64,000 nucleotides of DNA from NCBI GenBank assembly GCA_019359445.1, contig JAHHHJ010000015.1, positions 62,001 to 126,000 on the forward strand, read 5' to 3'. The translations under genes were made by a program, and so were the position numbers. This DNA comes from Kastovskya adunca ATA6-11-RM4 (GTDB lineage: Bacteria; Cyanobacteriota; Cyanobacteriia; Cyanobacteriales; Coleofasciculaceae). Positions 9,396-17,703 of this stretch are shown in pieces. The notes under the pieces were generated by a model, which was given only the letters and a program-made list of their open reading frames with translations, did not search any database and was not told where the DNA came from. Numbering within the stretch: the first letter of the stretch is position 1; each line of letters starts with the position of its first letter.

Positions 9396-10349
9396 TTAGA
9401 GCAGGGAAAGTTCGCCAACGACATCTAAGCGTTTAAATTCGCTCAACTCCATAAACTGTTCGGCGAGAGTTTCCGACACAGCAGGAGTCAGCCAGCCCAA
9501 TTGCTTGAGCAGGTGGATAGCGACAGCGTACTTAGCGCGTTTGGCTCCATCCATCGCTTTAATTGCCAATCCCATCCCTTCACCGACGCGACCGATACAT
9601 TGAATACCTTCGGCACCGGATTTACTGACGAGTTCTCCTTCAGTTAAGCGCATCAGTTCTGTGTCGAATGCCCCAGAACCAGCAACCATTTGGGGATGAT
9701 GGGTCATCGCACGGACAATGCGTTCTAAGTCCAAGCGATCGCCGGATGCGAGTTGAGCATACAAGGCTCCCATTTGCCCCAACTGCATGAAGTAGGTCGG
9801 TGCGCCACAATCATCGTGGGCACTAATAAACTCTTCTCCTGGCATTCGCAGCAGTTCCGACACTTGGCTCAAAATCAACTTTTGTACCGGGTGTTGGCGC
9901 TGCAAGTAGGTGTTGAGCGGAAAATTGCGCTGTTGGCATACCGCTAACATTCCCGCATGTTTACCGGAACAGTTGTGTTGCAGTGGGCTTTGCTTGCCTT
10001 CTGGTATGGGACATTGCAAGACCGATGGGTCAATATCACTGCGCCAAAGGATGTTGAAAACTTGCCGTGCTTGTTCAGTGTTTCCTTGGTGGGAACCACA
10101 CATGACGGCTAAATCTTTATCGTTTAAACCATAGCGTTCCATGGTTCCTGTAGTGGTGACAGCCAGAGCCTGAAATGGCTTCAGGGCTGAACGAATAAAG
10201 GCGGCTGTCTCCGCATTCCCGGCAACAGATAGAACACGTCCCCGCTGATCGCAAATTACAGCTTGGACATGATGGGTGGATTCGATGATGCCTTCCCTTA
10301 AGAGACGGACTTCTAAATCCGGTGATGAAGTGCGTTTTCCCCTTGTCAT
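9396..10349 (-). CDS. L-asparaginase II family amidohydrolase
   Basis: A 317-residue member of the bacterial asparaginase II family (PF06089), which is distinct from the classical Thr-nucleophile AnsA/AnsB fold and hydrolyses asparagine to aspartate and ammonia. Family blocks include VAGNAETAAFIRSALKPFQALA, MCGSHQGNTEQARQVF, LQHNCSGKHAGMLA, SAHDDCGAPTYFM, and GEGMGLAIKAMDGAKRA. The frame opens at a TTG (10379), but the ATG at 10349 (MTRGKRTSS) is the more natural start. It follows rsfS and CGLD27 on the same strand, an arrangement I know from other cyanobacteria, with an 83-bp gap to CGLD27. No signal peptide is seen, so it is probably cytoplasmic. Confidence 0.85.
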   Translation of the reverse strand: MTRGKRTSSPDLEVRLLREGIIESTHHVQAVICDQRGRVLSVAGNAETAAFIRSALKPFQALAVTTTGTMERYGLNDKDLAVMCGSHQGNTEQARQVFNILWRSDIDPSVLQCPIPEGKQSPLQHNCSGKHAGMLAVCQQRNFPLNTYLQRQHPVQKLILSQVSELLRMPGEEFISAHDDCGAPTYFMQLGQMGALYAQLASGDRLDLERIVRAMTHHPQMVAGSGAFDTELMRLTEGELVSKSGAEGIQCIGRVGEGMGLAIKAMDGAKRAKYAVAIHLLKQLGWLTPAVSETLAEQFMELSEFKRLDVVGELSLL

Positions 10350-10432
10350 GGGTAAGACTTTAACACTGGAAGGGGACAATACAGAACTACTTCAGACAAA
10401 ATTGGTGCCAACTAATAGAAATTTGTCAGGGT

Positions 10433-10933
10433 TTACACAAAATTCCAAACGATACTCCCACCAAAGAGCAATAACACGAGTAAACCAAACGTCCGCTGCA
10501 AACGCTGCAAAATCGGCTGAATTTGGTAGGAGACGATTAAGCGATCGCGGGTGAGGACTTCTTCCGGTTTTGTCCAGGTTTGTCCATCGTACCAGCCGGA
10601 CTCTTCGTAGAAAATCGTTTCTTTCATCAAGCGATCGCGTACGTAAGACCAACCCAAATACAGCCGCAGCACCAACAAGGAGACAAAAATTCCCGCCCCG
10701 GCTGACCCACACAGAAAAAACTGCCCCCAGTGCTTTTGGGGGGCAAAACTCGCTGCTGCTATCGGCCCTGCAATCAGCCAACTCCAACCCCAAACCCAAA
10801 GGAGTTTGGTGCTGTAACGGCGCAGGTCAAGGGTAACCCATTGAAAAATCCAGGATTCTTTGAGGGATTGGTATTCGTTTAGGGGTTGCTGTTCCGAGGG
10901 AACAGGACAGATAGAAGCAGGAGATTTCATCAT
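10433..10933 (-). CDS. CGLD27 family protein (DUF1230)
   Basis: A 166-residue conserved green-lineage protein. The N-terminus CPVPSEQQPLNEYQSLKESW is the family signature, followed by two TM helices (about 45-63 and 70-90), a soluble block RDRLMKETIFYEESGWYDGQTWTKPEEVLTRDRL, and a last TM (about 147-165). In plants and algae CGLD27 has been linked to chloroplast function and iron stress; the biochemical role is not known. The start overlaps the rsfS stop by one base (TGATG), indicating translational coupling. Confidence 0.85.
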   Translation of the reverse strand: MMKSPASICPVPSEQQPLNEYQSLKESWIFQWVTLDLRRYSTKLLWVWGWSWLIAGPIAAASFAPQKHWGQFFLCGSAGAGIFVSLLVLRLYLGWSYVRDRLMKETIFYEESGWYDGQTWTKPEEVLTRDRLIVSYQIQPILQRLQRTFGLLVLLLFGGSIVWNFV

Positions 10934-11367
10934 CAGTTTTCGTCTAGTTCGGGGTTTTTACTTTGGAAGTCAATCTGTTCGGCGTGCCCCCAGAATGCCT
11001 CTAAGTTGTAAAATTCCCGCTCTTGAGGCAGCATGATATGAACAATCACATCACCGTAATCTAAGAGTATCCAGCTTCCCTCAGCTTTGCCTTCAACGTG
11101 TATAGGCAAGCGCTGCCACTCTTGTTGCAATTTATCTTCAACTGATTGGGCGATCGCTCGCACCTGCACCTTAGAAAAGCCCGTGGCGATCGCAAAGTAA
11201 TCCGCCAGATAGGAAACCTCTGCAACCCGTAGTACGAGGATATCTTCCCCTTTACGGTCTTCAATCGCCTGAGCAACGGTCAAAGCCACTCCCTCGCTAT
11301 TTTCCATTTTTTGGGGATGGGTGGCGATTAGAGTCGAAGAGTAAGGCATTGAAAATTGATCTGACAT
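10933..11367 (-). CDS. rsfS: Ribosome silencing factor RsfS
   Basis: A 144-residue RsfS/Iojap (DUF143) protein. It binds ribosomal protein L14 and blocks subunit joining when growth slows. The domain starts near residue 27 (ALTVAQAIEDRKGEDILVLRV). It shows YLADYFAIATGFSKVQVRAIAQSVEDKL, GKAEGSWILLDYGDVIVHIM and the ending REFYNLEAFWGHA, all diagnostic. The N-terminal 26 residues are extra compared with E. coli. GAGGA lies about 12 bases before the ATG. It is first in the chain rsfS-CGLD27-asparaginase; the gene normally in front, yqeK, is broken here. Confidence 0.95.
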   Translation of the reverse strand: MSDQFSMPYSSTLIATHPQKMENSEGVALTVAQAIEDRKGEDILVLRVAEVSYLADYFAIATGFSKVQVRAIAQSVEDKLQQEWQRLPIHVEGKAEGSWILLDYGDVIVHIMLPQEREFYNLEAFWGHAEQIDFQSKNPELDEN

Positions 11368-11473
11368 TAAATTCTCATTTCCTCTAGTGAAACTGAAACT
11401 TTAGACATTGGTGAGTTTAGGCGTGTTTTGACGGTCAAGGGTAATAAAAAATGAATATTCCACTCAACAAATT

Positions 11474-11737
11474 TTAAGCTTTCTCTAATTCTGGAGTGTT
11501 ACCGCGACTGGGTTCAAGAGTGTTGGTAATAAACACTACATAGCTTAATAAACTGATGCCAGGGCGTCCCCAAGTATGGCTACGGTCGCCATGAAAACCT
11601 CGACTGCCGCGATTGCTCTCCTCATCGCTCTGTTTCCACGCTCACGCTGACATTCCCAGGGATTGGAGGCATTGTTTGGGAATGCGATCGGCTAACCAGG
11701 CTAGAACCTGATGGCGATTTACAACGTAAGAACTCAT
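11474..11737 (-). pseudogene. yqeK: yqeK remnant with internal deletion (HD-domain Ap4A hydrolase)
   Basis: On the minus strand the ATG at 11737 opens MSSYVVNRHQVLAWLADRIPKQ, the start of YqeK. After about 30 codons comes an in-frame TGA and a short unrelated stretch. The same frame then resumes with HTWGRPGISLLSYVVF..NTLEPSRGNTPELEKA and a stop, which matches the YqeK segment 'HT.GRPGMS.LS..VFLAD.LEPGRG.TPELE'. About 100 central codons carrying the HD metal site, and the C-terminal end, are gone, and the late Asp (VFLADSLEP) reads Asn (VFITNTLEP). The position next to rsfS is where cyanobacteria keep yqeK. A dead gene is a strong inference. Confidence 0.75.
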
Positions 11738-11803
11738 GGCAACAGCGAAGATTTGCGGGTGCGCGATCGCAAACAGCAATAGTAGGCTTTACTCTATTTT
11801 AAC

Positions 11804-13033
11804 TCAACGTTTTTGGAGGGTAGCAAAGAGTTCTTCATAGCGGTTTAACGCCTGCTCAAAAGCATAATTTTCTACCGCATACTCCCGGTTCTTCTTGCCC
11901 ATAATCGCTGCCTTCGCCGGATTGTTATACAGCTCCAAGATTGCCTCTGCCATGGCGGCAGGGTCTTCTGGAGGGATAATTGAGCCGCCACCACTTTGCT
12001 GGATTGCTTTGGCGGCTGTGCCGTTGGCAGGAACAGAGGCAATAATTGCCCGACCGCTTGCCAGCAACACTTGAATTTTCGACGGCATATTGAACGAAAT
12101 CACATTACGCTTTTGCACCACCAATCCCACATCTGCCGCCGATAGCATGTCTGGTAATTTTGGGCGCGGTTGAAAAGGAATTAGTCTGACATTGGTTGCG
12201 CCGCAAGTATTACACCAAGCCTGCAATCGCTCCAATGCTTTCTCTTCGCCGACAATAACAACGGCAATGTCAGGAATGTGTCGCAGGTGAACCGCCGCCT
12301 CAATCACGGTTTCTAAGCCTTGGGTAAGGGCAATATTACCGGAATAAAGGACGACAAACTTATCCTTCAGTTCGTAGGTGGCGCGAAATTCGTTGTTTTC
12401 TCGGGGTAAGGGACGAATGAAATTGACATCAACCCAGTTGGGAATTTGCACAATTTTTTGAGCGGGAACCCCTTTGCTGCGGAGGTTATCCACAAAGCCA
12501 TCGGCAATGACACTAATCTTGGTGGCGGTTCGGTAGGCAAATTTTTCCAAGATTTCAAAGATGCGAATCAGTTTGGGATTCTTCAGCAAACCGACGTGAA
12601 CGGCAGCATCAGGCAAAATGTCCTGAAGATTTAACACAACCGGACAGCGGTGAATCCAGCCCAAGAAGGCAGCCGGAAGCGCCACAGGTAAGGGAGGAGC
12701 GGTGAGGAGAATGATATCTGGACGCTTTCCTTTGAGGGCATGGAAAAAGCTTGTAACCACAAAGCTCAACTCCAGAAGCAAGCGGTCGAGCAAAGAGGGT
12801 TTGGGGCGAATCCAGATGTAACTGCGTTGAATAGCCACTTGATTGGTGAGTTCAGTCAGATACCACTTTCCTCGGTAAGCAGGATAAATCTGACGCTCAG
12901 GATAGTTGGGCATCCCCGTCACGACACGCACTTGGTGTCCTCGACGTGCTAACCCTTCGGCTAGTTCTGTAATCAGGGGAGCAATCCCAATCGGTTCGGG
13001 AAAGTAATTGTACGTATAAATCAAAATTCGCAT
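11804..13033 (-). CDS. WcaI-type glycosyltransferase family 4
   Basis: A 409-residue GT4 (GT-B) enzyme of the colanic-acid WcaI/WbuB group, which adds a sugar to a lipid-linked exopolysaccharide intermediate at the cytoplasmic face. The N-terminus MRILIYTYNYFPEPIGIAPLITELAEGLARRGHQVRVVTGMPNYP is diagnostic. A hydrophobic helix (about 78-95) suggests membrane association. The donor domain has VVLYSGNIALTQGLETVIEAA (about 228-248) and the terminal 'PSKIQVLLASGRAIIASV' with the acidic EDPAAMAEAI nearby. It forms the left border of the exopolysaccharide region. It stands alone, with 253 bp of apparently empty spacer upstream (13034-13286). Confidence 0.85.
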   Translation of the reverse strand: MRILIYTYNYFPEPIGIAPLITELAEGLARRGHQVRVVTGMPNYPERQIYPAYRGKWYLTELTNQVAIQRSYIWIRPKPSLLDRLLLELSFVVTSFFHALKGKRPDIILLTAPPLPVALPAAFLGWIHRCPVVLNLQDILPDAAVHVGLLKNPKLIRIFEILEKFAYRTATKISVIADGFVDNLRSKGVPAQKIVQIPNWVDVNFIRPLPRENNEFRATYELKDKFVVLYSGNIALTQGLETVIEAAVHLRHIPDIAVVIVGEEKALERLQAWCNTCGATNVRLIPFQPRPKLPDMLSAADVGLVVQKRNVISFNMPSKIQVLLASGRAIIASVPANGTAAKAIQQSGGGSIIPPEDPAAMAEAILELYNNPAKAAIMGKKNREYAVENYAFEQALNRYEELFATLQKR

Positions 13034-13304
13034 AGATCAACCAGAACTGCAATCTTCGTGGATGCTGACTGAGCGATCGAAGCCCCCCTTACCCTACAGC
13101 CTAACTGCTGTATCTTTGGGTGTGTTTGAAGTTTCATTGAAATTTGTTGTTGTTTCTGTCAAGTTTCTAAAGACACAACCGAAAGATAAGTTGTTTTCCG
13201 ACCAATTCTCACCGCTAGGCTTGTGACGAAACTTTGGGGCAAGACAGGTGGTCAACCTGTAAGCCAAAATTGGTACAAGATATTCAATGATTGTGAAATC
13301 GAAA

Positions 13305-13820
13305 ATGATCATCACGCGCCGTTTTCAGAAAGCCTTGGCTCCCCTACTCCTGAGCCTGTTGTTGTTTGTGACTGGCTGTGGGACGGAACCTCCGTCTCGT
13401 TTTGAGCAGGCACAACAGGAAAGCAGCCAGCAAAAAAGTGGTCAAGCTGTTGCCAAGGATGCTGTACAAGGCAGCAACTTTAATCAATTTTTCCCTAAAG
13501 GTAGTAACGGTTACAAGGGCATTTATACGCAAGAAAAGAAAGGTTTTGTCGAAGCAAAGTTACAACGAGAGGGGAAAGATGTAGCAATGCTGTCGATTTC
13601 CGACACGATTAGTAACCCCACAGCGGCGCAAAAGTTCCAGCAAAGCCGCCTTCAAATTGCTGGCTATCCCGCTGTGGAGCAAGGGAATACCGCAACGGCG
13701 GTTCTTGTCGCCGATCGCTTTCAGGTGAAGATTCAATCGCGAGACCCGGCGTTTACAGCTAGCGATCGCCAAGCATGGTTACAACAATTTGACTTGAATG
13801 GTCTAGCACAGTTGCAGTAA
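13305..13820 (+). CDS. Putative lipoprotein, function unknown
   Basis: A protein of about 171 residues with a lipoprotein signal: basic n-region (ITRRFQK), hydrophobic core, lipobox LFVTGC with the acceptor Cys near residue 25. The mature part starts with a Gln/Ser-rich disordered linker. A small domain follows with GSNGYKGIYTQEKKGFVEAKL and IAGYPAVEQGNTATAVLVADRFQVKI, a beta-rich pattern found in small cyanobacterial lipoproteins of unknown role. An ATG 18 bases upstream (13287) is an alternative start. Export and lipid anchoring are well supported; the function is not known. Confidence 0.65.
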   Translation: MIITRRFQKALAPLLLSLLLFVTGCGTEPPSRFEQAQQESSQQKSGQAVAKDAVQGSNFNQFFPKGSNGYKGIYTQEKKGFVEAKLQREGKDVAMLSISDTISNPTAAQKFQQSRLQIAGYPAVEQGNTATAVLVADRFQVKIQSRDPAFTASDRQAWLQQFDLNGLAQLQ

Positions 13821-13931
13821 GGGGTTGACTGGCTTAGGGTTCATGCCTGATGAGCGATCGCCAGTCACTTATGCCGGACAGTATTGATCGGTGACTTGGT
13901 AAAAAACATTAGATTCAAGGAGCAAGCTCTG

Positions 13932-14819
13932 GTGAGCAAAGCGATTTTTCAACTAGTTGACGAACTGCCAACTAATAACCTGACGATTATTACCTTGCGA
14001 TCGCTAGACTGGGTCATTCCCGGTCAATGGCAAAACCTAGTTGGTTTTGAAAATATGATTCGCACGATTACGGGGGAAACCGACGAAGCGCTCATTCAGC
14101 AAATTGGCGATCGCGCCGTTTATCTCTTCAACGACCGCTCCCAAGGCTACCAGCGGGCTTTGTGGCTCTACCAAGCCGTTGATAATACTGATGTGGCGCT
14201 GGCGACTGCGGCTTTGGCGAACAAGGTGGGGGAGAGAATCCCCTTGATGGGCTTCTTAAACCGAGTTACACCAAAAGCCGACAAAGCTCAGAGCATTGAC
14301 TTGTGCCTGAAATTAGTTGTGGAGTTAGTGGCGTTCTGCCAAATCAATGGCATCCCCGGTGACAGCATTGGCGATTTTGTTGCCTCTCTCGCTGACTACA
14401 GTGGCGAGTCCCTGATGCGGATGACAGCCTTGGTTTGTATTGATGGCTTGATTCCCCTGGGCCCTGACTTTATTATGCAAGCCCAAACCGCTCTCTCTCG
14501 GCTAAATCCTTCCGATTTGCAAGGCAATCAGACCTTTAGTCGGGTCAATGAGGTAATTCCTGGTAGCACTACAGCGGGGAAACTTGACTTCATCGGTCAC
14601 AGTTTCGACTCAGTTAAGGGATGGATGAGTAACTTTGTTGGCTCTCACAATCTGACGCCGGAAAAAGTATCCAGTAACCTGCAACGGTTTGTGGAGATTT
14701 CCGATGACAAGCTGGACTATCTCGGTGCCTTCCTCGATATGTCTACCAACTACTACGAACATACGGGCACGCAAACCTTGGCGCGTCGTTTAATTGAACG
14801 GGCAGTGGCTGAAATTTAA
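13932..14819 (+). CDS. Conserved hypothetical protein, largely helical
   Basis: A 295-residue soluble protein that looks all-alpha: amphipathic stretches such as QRALWLYQAVDNTDVALATAALANKV and a conserved-looking C-terminus DKLDYLGAFLDMSTNYYEHTGTQTLARRLIERAV. No catalytic motif, signal or TM helix is seen. The longest frame begins at TTG 13884, but GTG 13932 has AAGGAG nine bases upstream and is the better start. I know similar proteins only as cyanobacterial hypotheticals. Neighbours give no hint: a lipoprotein upstream on the same strand and a convergent RsbW-like gene downstream. Confidence 0.6.
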   Translation: MSKAIFQLVDELPTNNLTIITLRSLDWVIPGQWQNLVGFENMIRTITGETDEALIQQIGDRAVYLFNDRSQGYQRALWLYQAVDNTDVALATAALANKVGERIPLMGFLNRVTPKADKAQSIDLCLKLVVELVAFCQINGIPGDSIGDFVASLADYSGESLMRMTALVCIDGLIPLGPDFIMQAQTALSRLNPSDLQGNQTFSRVNEVIPGSTTAGKLDFIGHSFDSVKGWMSNFVGSHNLTPEKVSSNLQRFVEISDDKLDYLGAFLDMSTNYYEHTGTQTLARRLIERAVAEI

Positions 14820-14923
14820 GCCTCATTTTCTAGAAATGGGTGGGTTTTGTGTGGTGAATTTGCGGGTCTACTCGCCAATTTATTCCGCTCAACCCGCCCT
14901 GACAACAGCGATCGCCAACTGAA

Positions 14924-15358
14924 CTAAATTTTTTTCCGCATCATTAGACAGTTGCGATTGCCTGATACCCGCAGATAATCGAGTTGATCCGTTAGTTGCT
15001 GCATAAAAATTAGCCCTCGACCTCCTTCTTTTTCTAAGGGGTCTTGAGCCTCTTTATCTAGGGACTGAAGCTTGGCTAGCATATCGAAGGGTTTTCCGTA
15101 GTCCCAAATCCGCATCTCCAGGTAATTATGGAAAACTAGGACTTCCAGATCAATTGAAGTCGTCCAAAATCGCTCCTGGTGGGCATGACGAACGGCGTTG
15201 GTAAAACCTTCTGCTAAAGCGACTTGACATTGCCAAAACACGTCTTGAGTGATTAGGGGTGAAACCTTTTCCTCAAACCATTGCAAGACTTCTGTTAAAG
15301 CTTTTAAGTCTGTCTTTACCTGAAGATGGGATTGTTGAATGGGTTGTTCATCTTGCAT
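14924..15358 (-). CDS. RsbW-like anti-sigma factor serine kinase
   Basis: A 144-residue HATPase_c protein of the RsbW/SpoIIAB class, which phosphorylates a serine in a STAS-domain partner. Visible motifs are the N-box QVALAEGFTNAVRHAH, a G1-like WDYGKPFD and the G2 region EGGRGLIFMQQLTD. The length is right for a stand-alone kinase. The start is ATG 15358; an upstream TTG adds two residues. The next gene upstream on the same strand, 346 bp away, is a STAS-sugar-transferase fusion (15704-16702), so a partner-switching pair is a reasonable inference. No sigma factor gene is nearby. Confidence 0.8.
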   Translation of the reverse strand: MQDEQPIQQSHLQVKTDLKALTEVLQWFEEKVSPLITQDVFWQCQVALAEGFTNAVRHAHQERFWTTSIDLEVLVFHNYLEMRIWDYGKPFDMLAKLQSLDKEAQDPLEKEGGRGLIFMQQLTDQLDYLRVSGNRNCLMMRKKI

Positions 15359-15364
15359 GAACAA

Positions 15365-15703
15365 GGCATAGGTAAGGTTTTTCTAAGGTGTATCTGCATC
15401 CCAAGTCCGGCAGTCCTTGGACGGTGAGCGATTTGAAGCACATTAGTATTTGCACGGTAGGCATGTAGCACGTAGCGGGGCATTGTTGACGAGCCTCATA
15501 GCCCACTCCGGCACACTTAGCATAGCTGTTCTCTAGGGAGTAGGACACAAAGGAAAGAAAAAGTTGGGAGAGTTTTCGCGTTTTTTTATATATCAACAGC
15601 GAAGTTATAGACAGAGATGCATGGCGCGATCGCTACCGCACCCAGACGAGAATGAGAATCTTTTCCCTTAGCTCCAGCACCCTTAGTTTTATTGTCCGAG
15701 ATA
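15365..15703. other. 339-bp spacer, no recognisable gene
   Basis: A frame on the minus strand (15348-15596, 82 codons) is open but Cys-rich and resembles no family I know. It contains a T-tract and AT-rich stretch near 15575-15595. I see no RNA or repeat. It separates the RsbW-like gene from the STAS fusion, both on the minus strand, so it may hold the kinase promoter. Confidence 0.3.
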
Positions 15704-16702
15704 CTAGACAGCGCCGCTGTTTTTGTTAAATAAAATCAATATAGTTTTGAGGATCAGCTTCAGGTCATAGATCAAGCTCCAGTTCTGTTGGTAACGTAAA
15801 TCCAGCTTGATGACATCTTCAAAGTTTCGTACGGTTGAGCGTCCATTGACCTGCCATTCTCCGGTCATTCCTGGTTTCACGTCTAAACGCTGCCACTCCG
15901 GTACTTCGTAACGTTCCACTTCATCCGGTGTTGGGGGTCTAGTCCCCACCAAACTCATTTCACCTTTGATAACATTCCAAAATTGAGGAAGTTCATCAAG
16001 ACTAGTGCGCCGCAAAAAGCGACCAACTTTGGTGATGCGAGGGTCGTCTGTATTTTTAAAAAACGCACCACTGGCTTGATTTTTTACTTGCGCTTTTAGG
16101 GCTTCCGCATCAATACACATTGAGCGAAATTTCCAAATCCGAAACTGCTTTCCCATCCAACCACAGCGGGTTTGAGCAAAGAAAATCGGGCCGGGGCTGT
16201 CAAGTTTAATCGCGATTATGATGGGAATAAACGCGATCGCTGTCAGCCCTAAACCAACGATCCCACCGACAACATCTATACTGCGCTTGACCCAAGAACG
16301 GATAGAAGGATGAGTCGCAGGCGGTTGAGAGTCAGAGCGCTCTCGCACTTTTGGCTGTACGGAGGGGTGCCAAGGCTCAATATTCAAGATGTTATCTAGC
16401 CCCGTCATCGATAAGACAGCCATCACGGGTGGATGAACATTCTGGAGTACTAGGGCGATGTCCTTTTCCTTGGCAATCTTCACATTGCTTACTAAAGCAC
16501 CCACGCCACTGCTATCAATAAATTGCGTCTGGTTGAAATCAAGGACAATTTTGTTGGGTACATCATTGTCCTGACACAACCGCTGACAAGCCTGTTTAAA
16601 CGCCACCGCCTCAAGCACGCTCAAGCGCTTGGGGAGTTCCATCATCGGAGTTCCATCACAAAACATAATTTTGAAATCTACCTCTGGGGTTGGGTCAACC
16701 AT
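15704..16702 (-). CDS. STAS domain fused to polyprenyl-phosphate sugar-1-phosphate transferase
   Basis: A 332-residue two-domain protein. Residues about 8-110 form a STAS domain with the phospho-acceptor motif FIDSSGVGAL, as in SpoIIAA/RsbV anti-anti-sigma factors. From about 130 on it is a bacterial sugar transferase (WcaJ/ExoY class): SWVKRSIDVVGGIVGLGL with a membrane helix, FRIWKFRSM, LRRTSLDELPQFWNVIKGEMSLVGTRPP, KPGMTGEWQVNGRS and a C-terminal LDLRYQQNWSLIYDLKLILKT. That enzyme starts polysaccharide synthesis by moving hexose-1-phosphate to undecaprenyl phosphate. The start is ATG 16702 with AAGG upstream; an earlier TTG is possible. The fusion suggests that polymer initiation is gated by serine phosphorylation, possibly by the RsbW-like kinase nearby. 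Confidence 0.9.
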   Translation of the reverse strand: MVDPTPEVDFKIMFCDGTPMMELPKRLSVLEAVAFKQACQRLCQDNDVPNKIVLDFNQTQFIDSSGVGALVSNVKIAKEKDIALVLQNVHPPVMAVLSMTGLDNILNIEPWHPSVQPKVRERSDSQPPATHPSIRSWVKRSIDVVGGIVGLGLTAIAFIPIIIAIKLDSPGPIFFAQTRCGWMGKQFRIWKFRSMCIDAEALKAQVKNQASGAFFKNTDDPRITKVGRFLRRTSLDELPQFWNVIKGEMSLVGTRPPTPDEVERYEVPEWQRLDVKPGMTGEWQVNGRSTVRNFEDVIKLDLRYQQNWSLIYDLKLILKTILILFNKNSGAV

Positions 16703-16806
16703 AAAGACCTTGCACTCAATTGTTACCAATTATCTTGACCAATAATTTTGTCTTACAACTTTAAACTTCACAAACAATTAGCATCAAAAAAAGAGCAATT
16801 GTTCCG

Positions 16807-17601
16807 ATGACACTAAATATTGAACCAACAGCACGGCTAATTGAAGTCTTTTCTGCTATCCAAGGTGAAGGGCTTAATGTTGGCACTCGCCAGTTATTTA
16901 TTCGCTTTGCCCTGTGTGATTTGCGCTGTCTTTTTTGTGATAGTGCCCACACTTGGGAGATTCCGTCAAGTTGTCAAATTGAGCAGACACCAGGATGCCG
17001 TGATTTTGAAACTCATCCTAACCCTGTAACACTGTCTAGGTTGTTGGAATGGGTTGACCGACAAAATCAACCCGGCTTGCATGACAGCATTAGCCTAACA
17101 GGTGGCGAACCGCTACTGCATGCCCCTTTCTTGGTAGATTTTCTTCCTCAATTGCGGCATCGCACCGGGCTAGCTATCTATCTGGAAACAGGGGGACATC
17201 GCCCACAACAGTTGGTGAAGGTTGCGCCTTATCTCGATACGGTAGGTATGGATATTAAATTGCCCAGTGTAAGTGGGGAAGAACATTGGCAGGCACATGG
17301 AGAATTCTTGCAGTGCTGCTACGATTCATCTTTAGGCGTATTTGTCAAGGTAATTATTTCTAACCGCACTAACTTTGCAGAACTGCAACAAGCGGCTGAG
17401 TTAGTCACGGCTGTGAGTCCAGAAATTCCGATGTTTTTGCAACCTGTAACGCCACTGGATACAGCCGCAACACCTACGCCATCGACCCAAGTGTTGCCGC
17501 CTACTCCTGAACAGGTACTTGCTTGGCAAACAGCACTGAAGTCCATCCTCAAGTCGGTGCGGGTTGTGCCGCAGACTCATAAATTAATCGGTCAGCTTTA
17601 G
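16807..17601 (+). CDS. queE: 7-carboxy-7-deazaguanine synthase-type radical SAM enzyme
   Basis: A 264-residue radical SAM protein. The cluster-binding motif C37-x3-C41-x2-C44 (CDLRCLFC) follows the QueE signature VFSAIQGEGLNVGTRQLFIRF. SAM-binding SLTGGEPLLH, YLETGGHRP, and DTVGMDIKLPS then appear in order. QueE converts carboxy-tetrahydropterin to 7-carboxy-7-deazaguanine for queuosine or other deazaguanines. It lies divergent from the STAS-transferase gene with about 100 bp between. A Pro/Thr-rich insertion near 215-230 (TPLDTAATPTPSTQVLPPTP) is longer than usual. Confidence 0.88.
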   Translation: MTLNIEPTARLIEVFSAIQGEGLNVGTRQLFIRFALCDLRCLFCDSAHTWEIPSSCQIEQTPGCRDFETHPNPVTLSRLLEWVDRQNQPGLHDSISLTGGEPLLHAPFLVDFLPQLRHRTGLAIYLETGGHRPQQLVKVAPYLDTVGMDIKLPSVSGEEHWQAHGEFLQCCYDSSLGVFVKVIISNRTNFAELQQAAELVTAVSPEIPMFLQPVTPLDTAATPTPSTQVLPPTPEQVLAWQTALKSILKSVRVVPQTHKLIGQL

Positions 17602-17703
17602 GATTGGGTTGAATGGCAAAAAGGTGTGGTGAGCTAGGCACTCACTACACCTGATCAATCCTTCTCCTGAAATGATTTTGGTGTGTTGGGTGGATTGGCG
17701 GCG

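Noticed and set aside
15348-15596. 82-codon minus-strand frame between RsbW-like and STAS genes
   Set aside because: Cys-rich composition and no recognisable domain; it overlaps the start of the RsbW-like gene.
16740-16806. preQ1 riboswitch before queE
   Set aside because: The 100-bp divergent spacer shows no preQ1-like stem and A-rich tail arrangement with a conserved loop.
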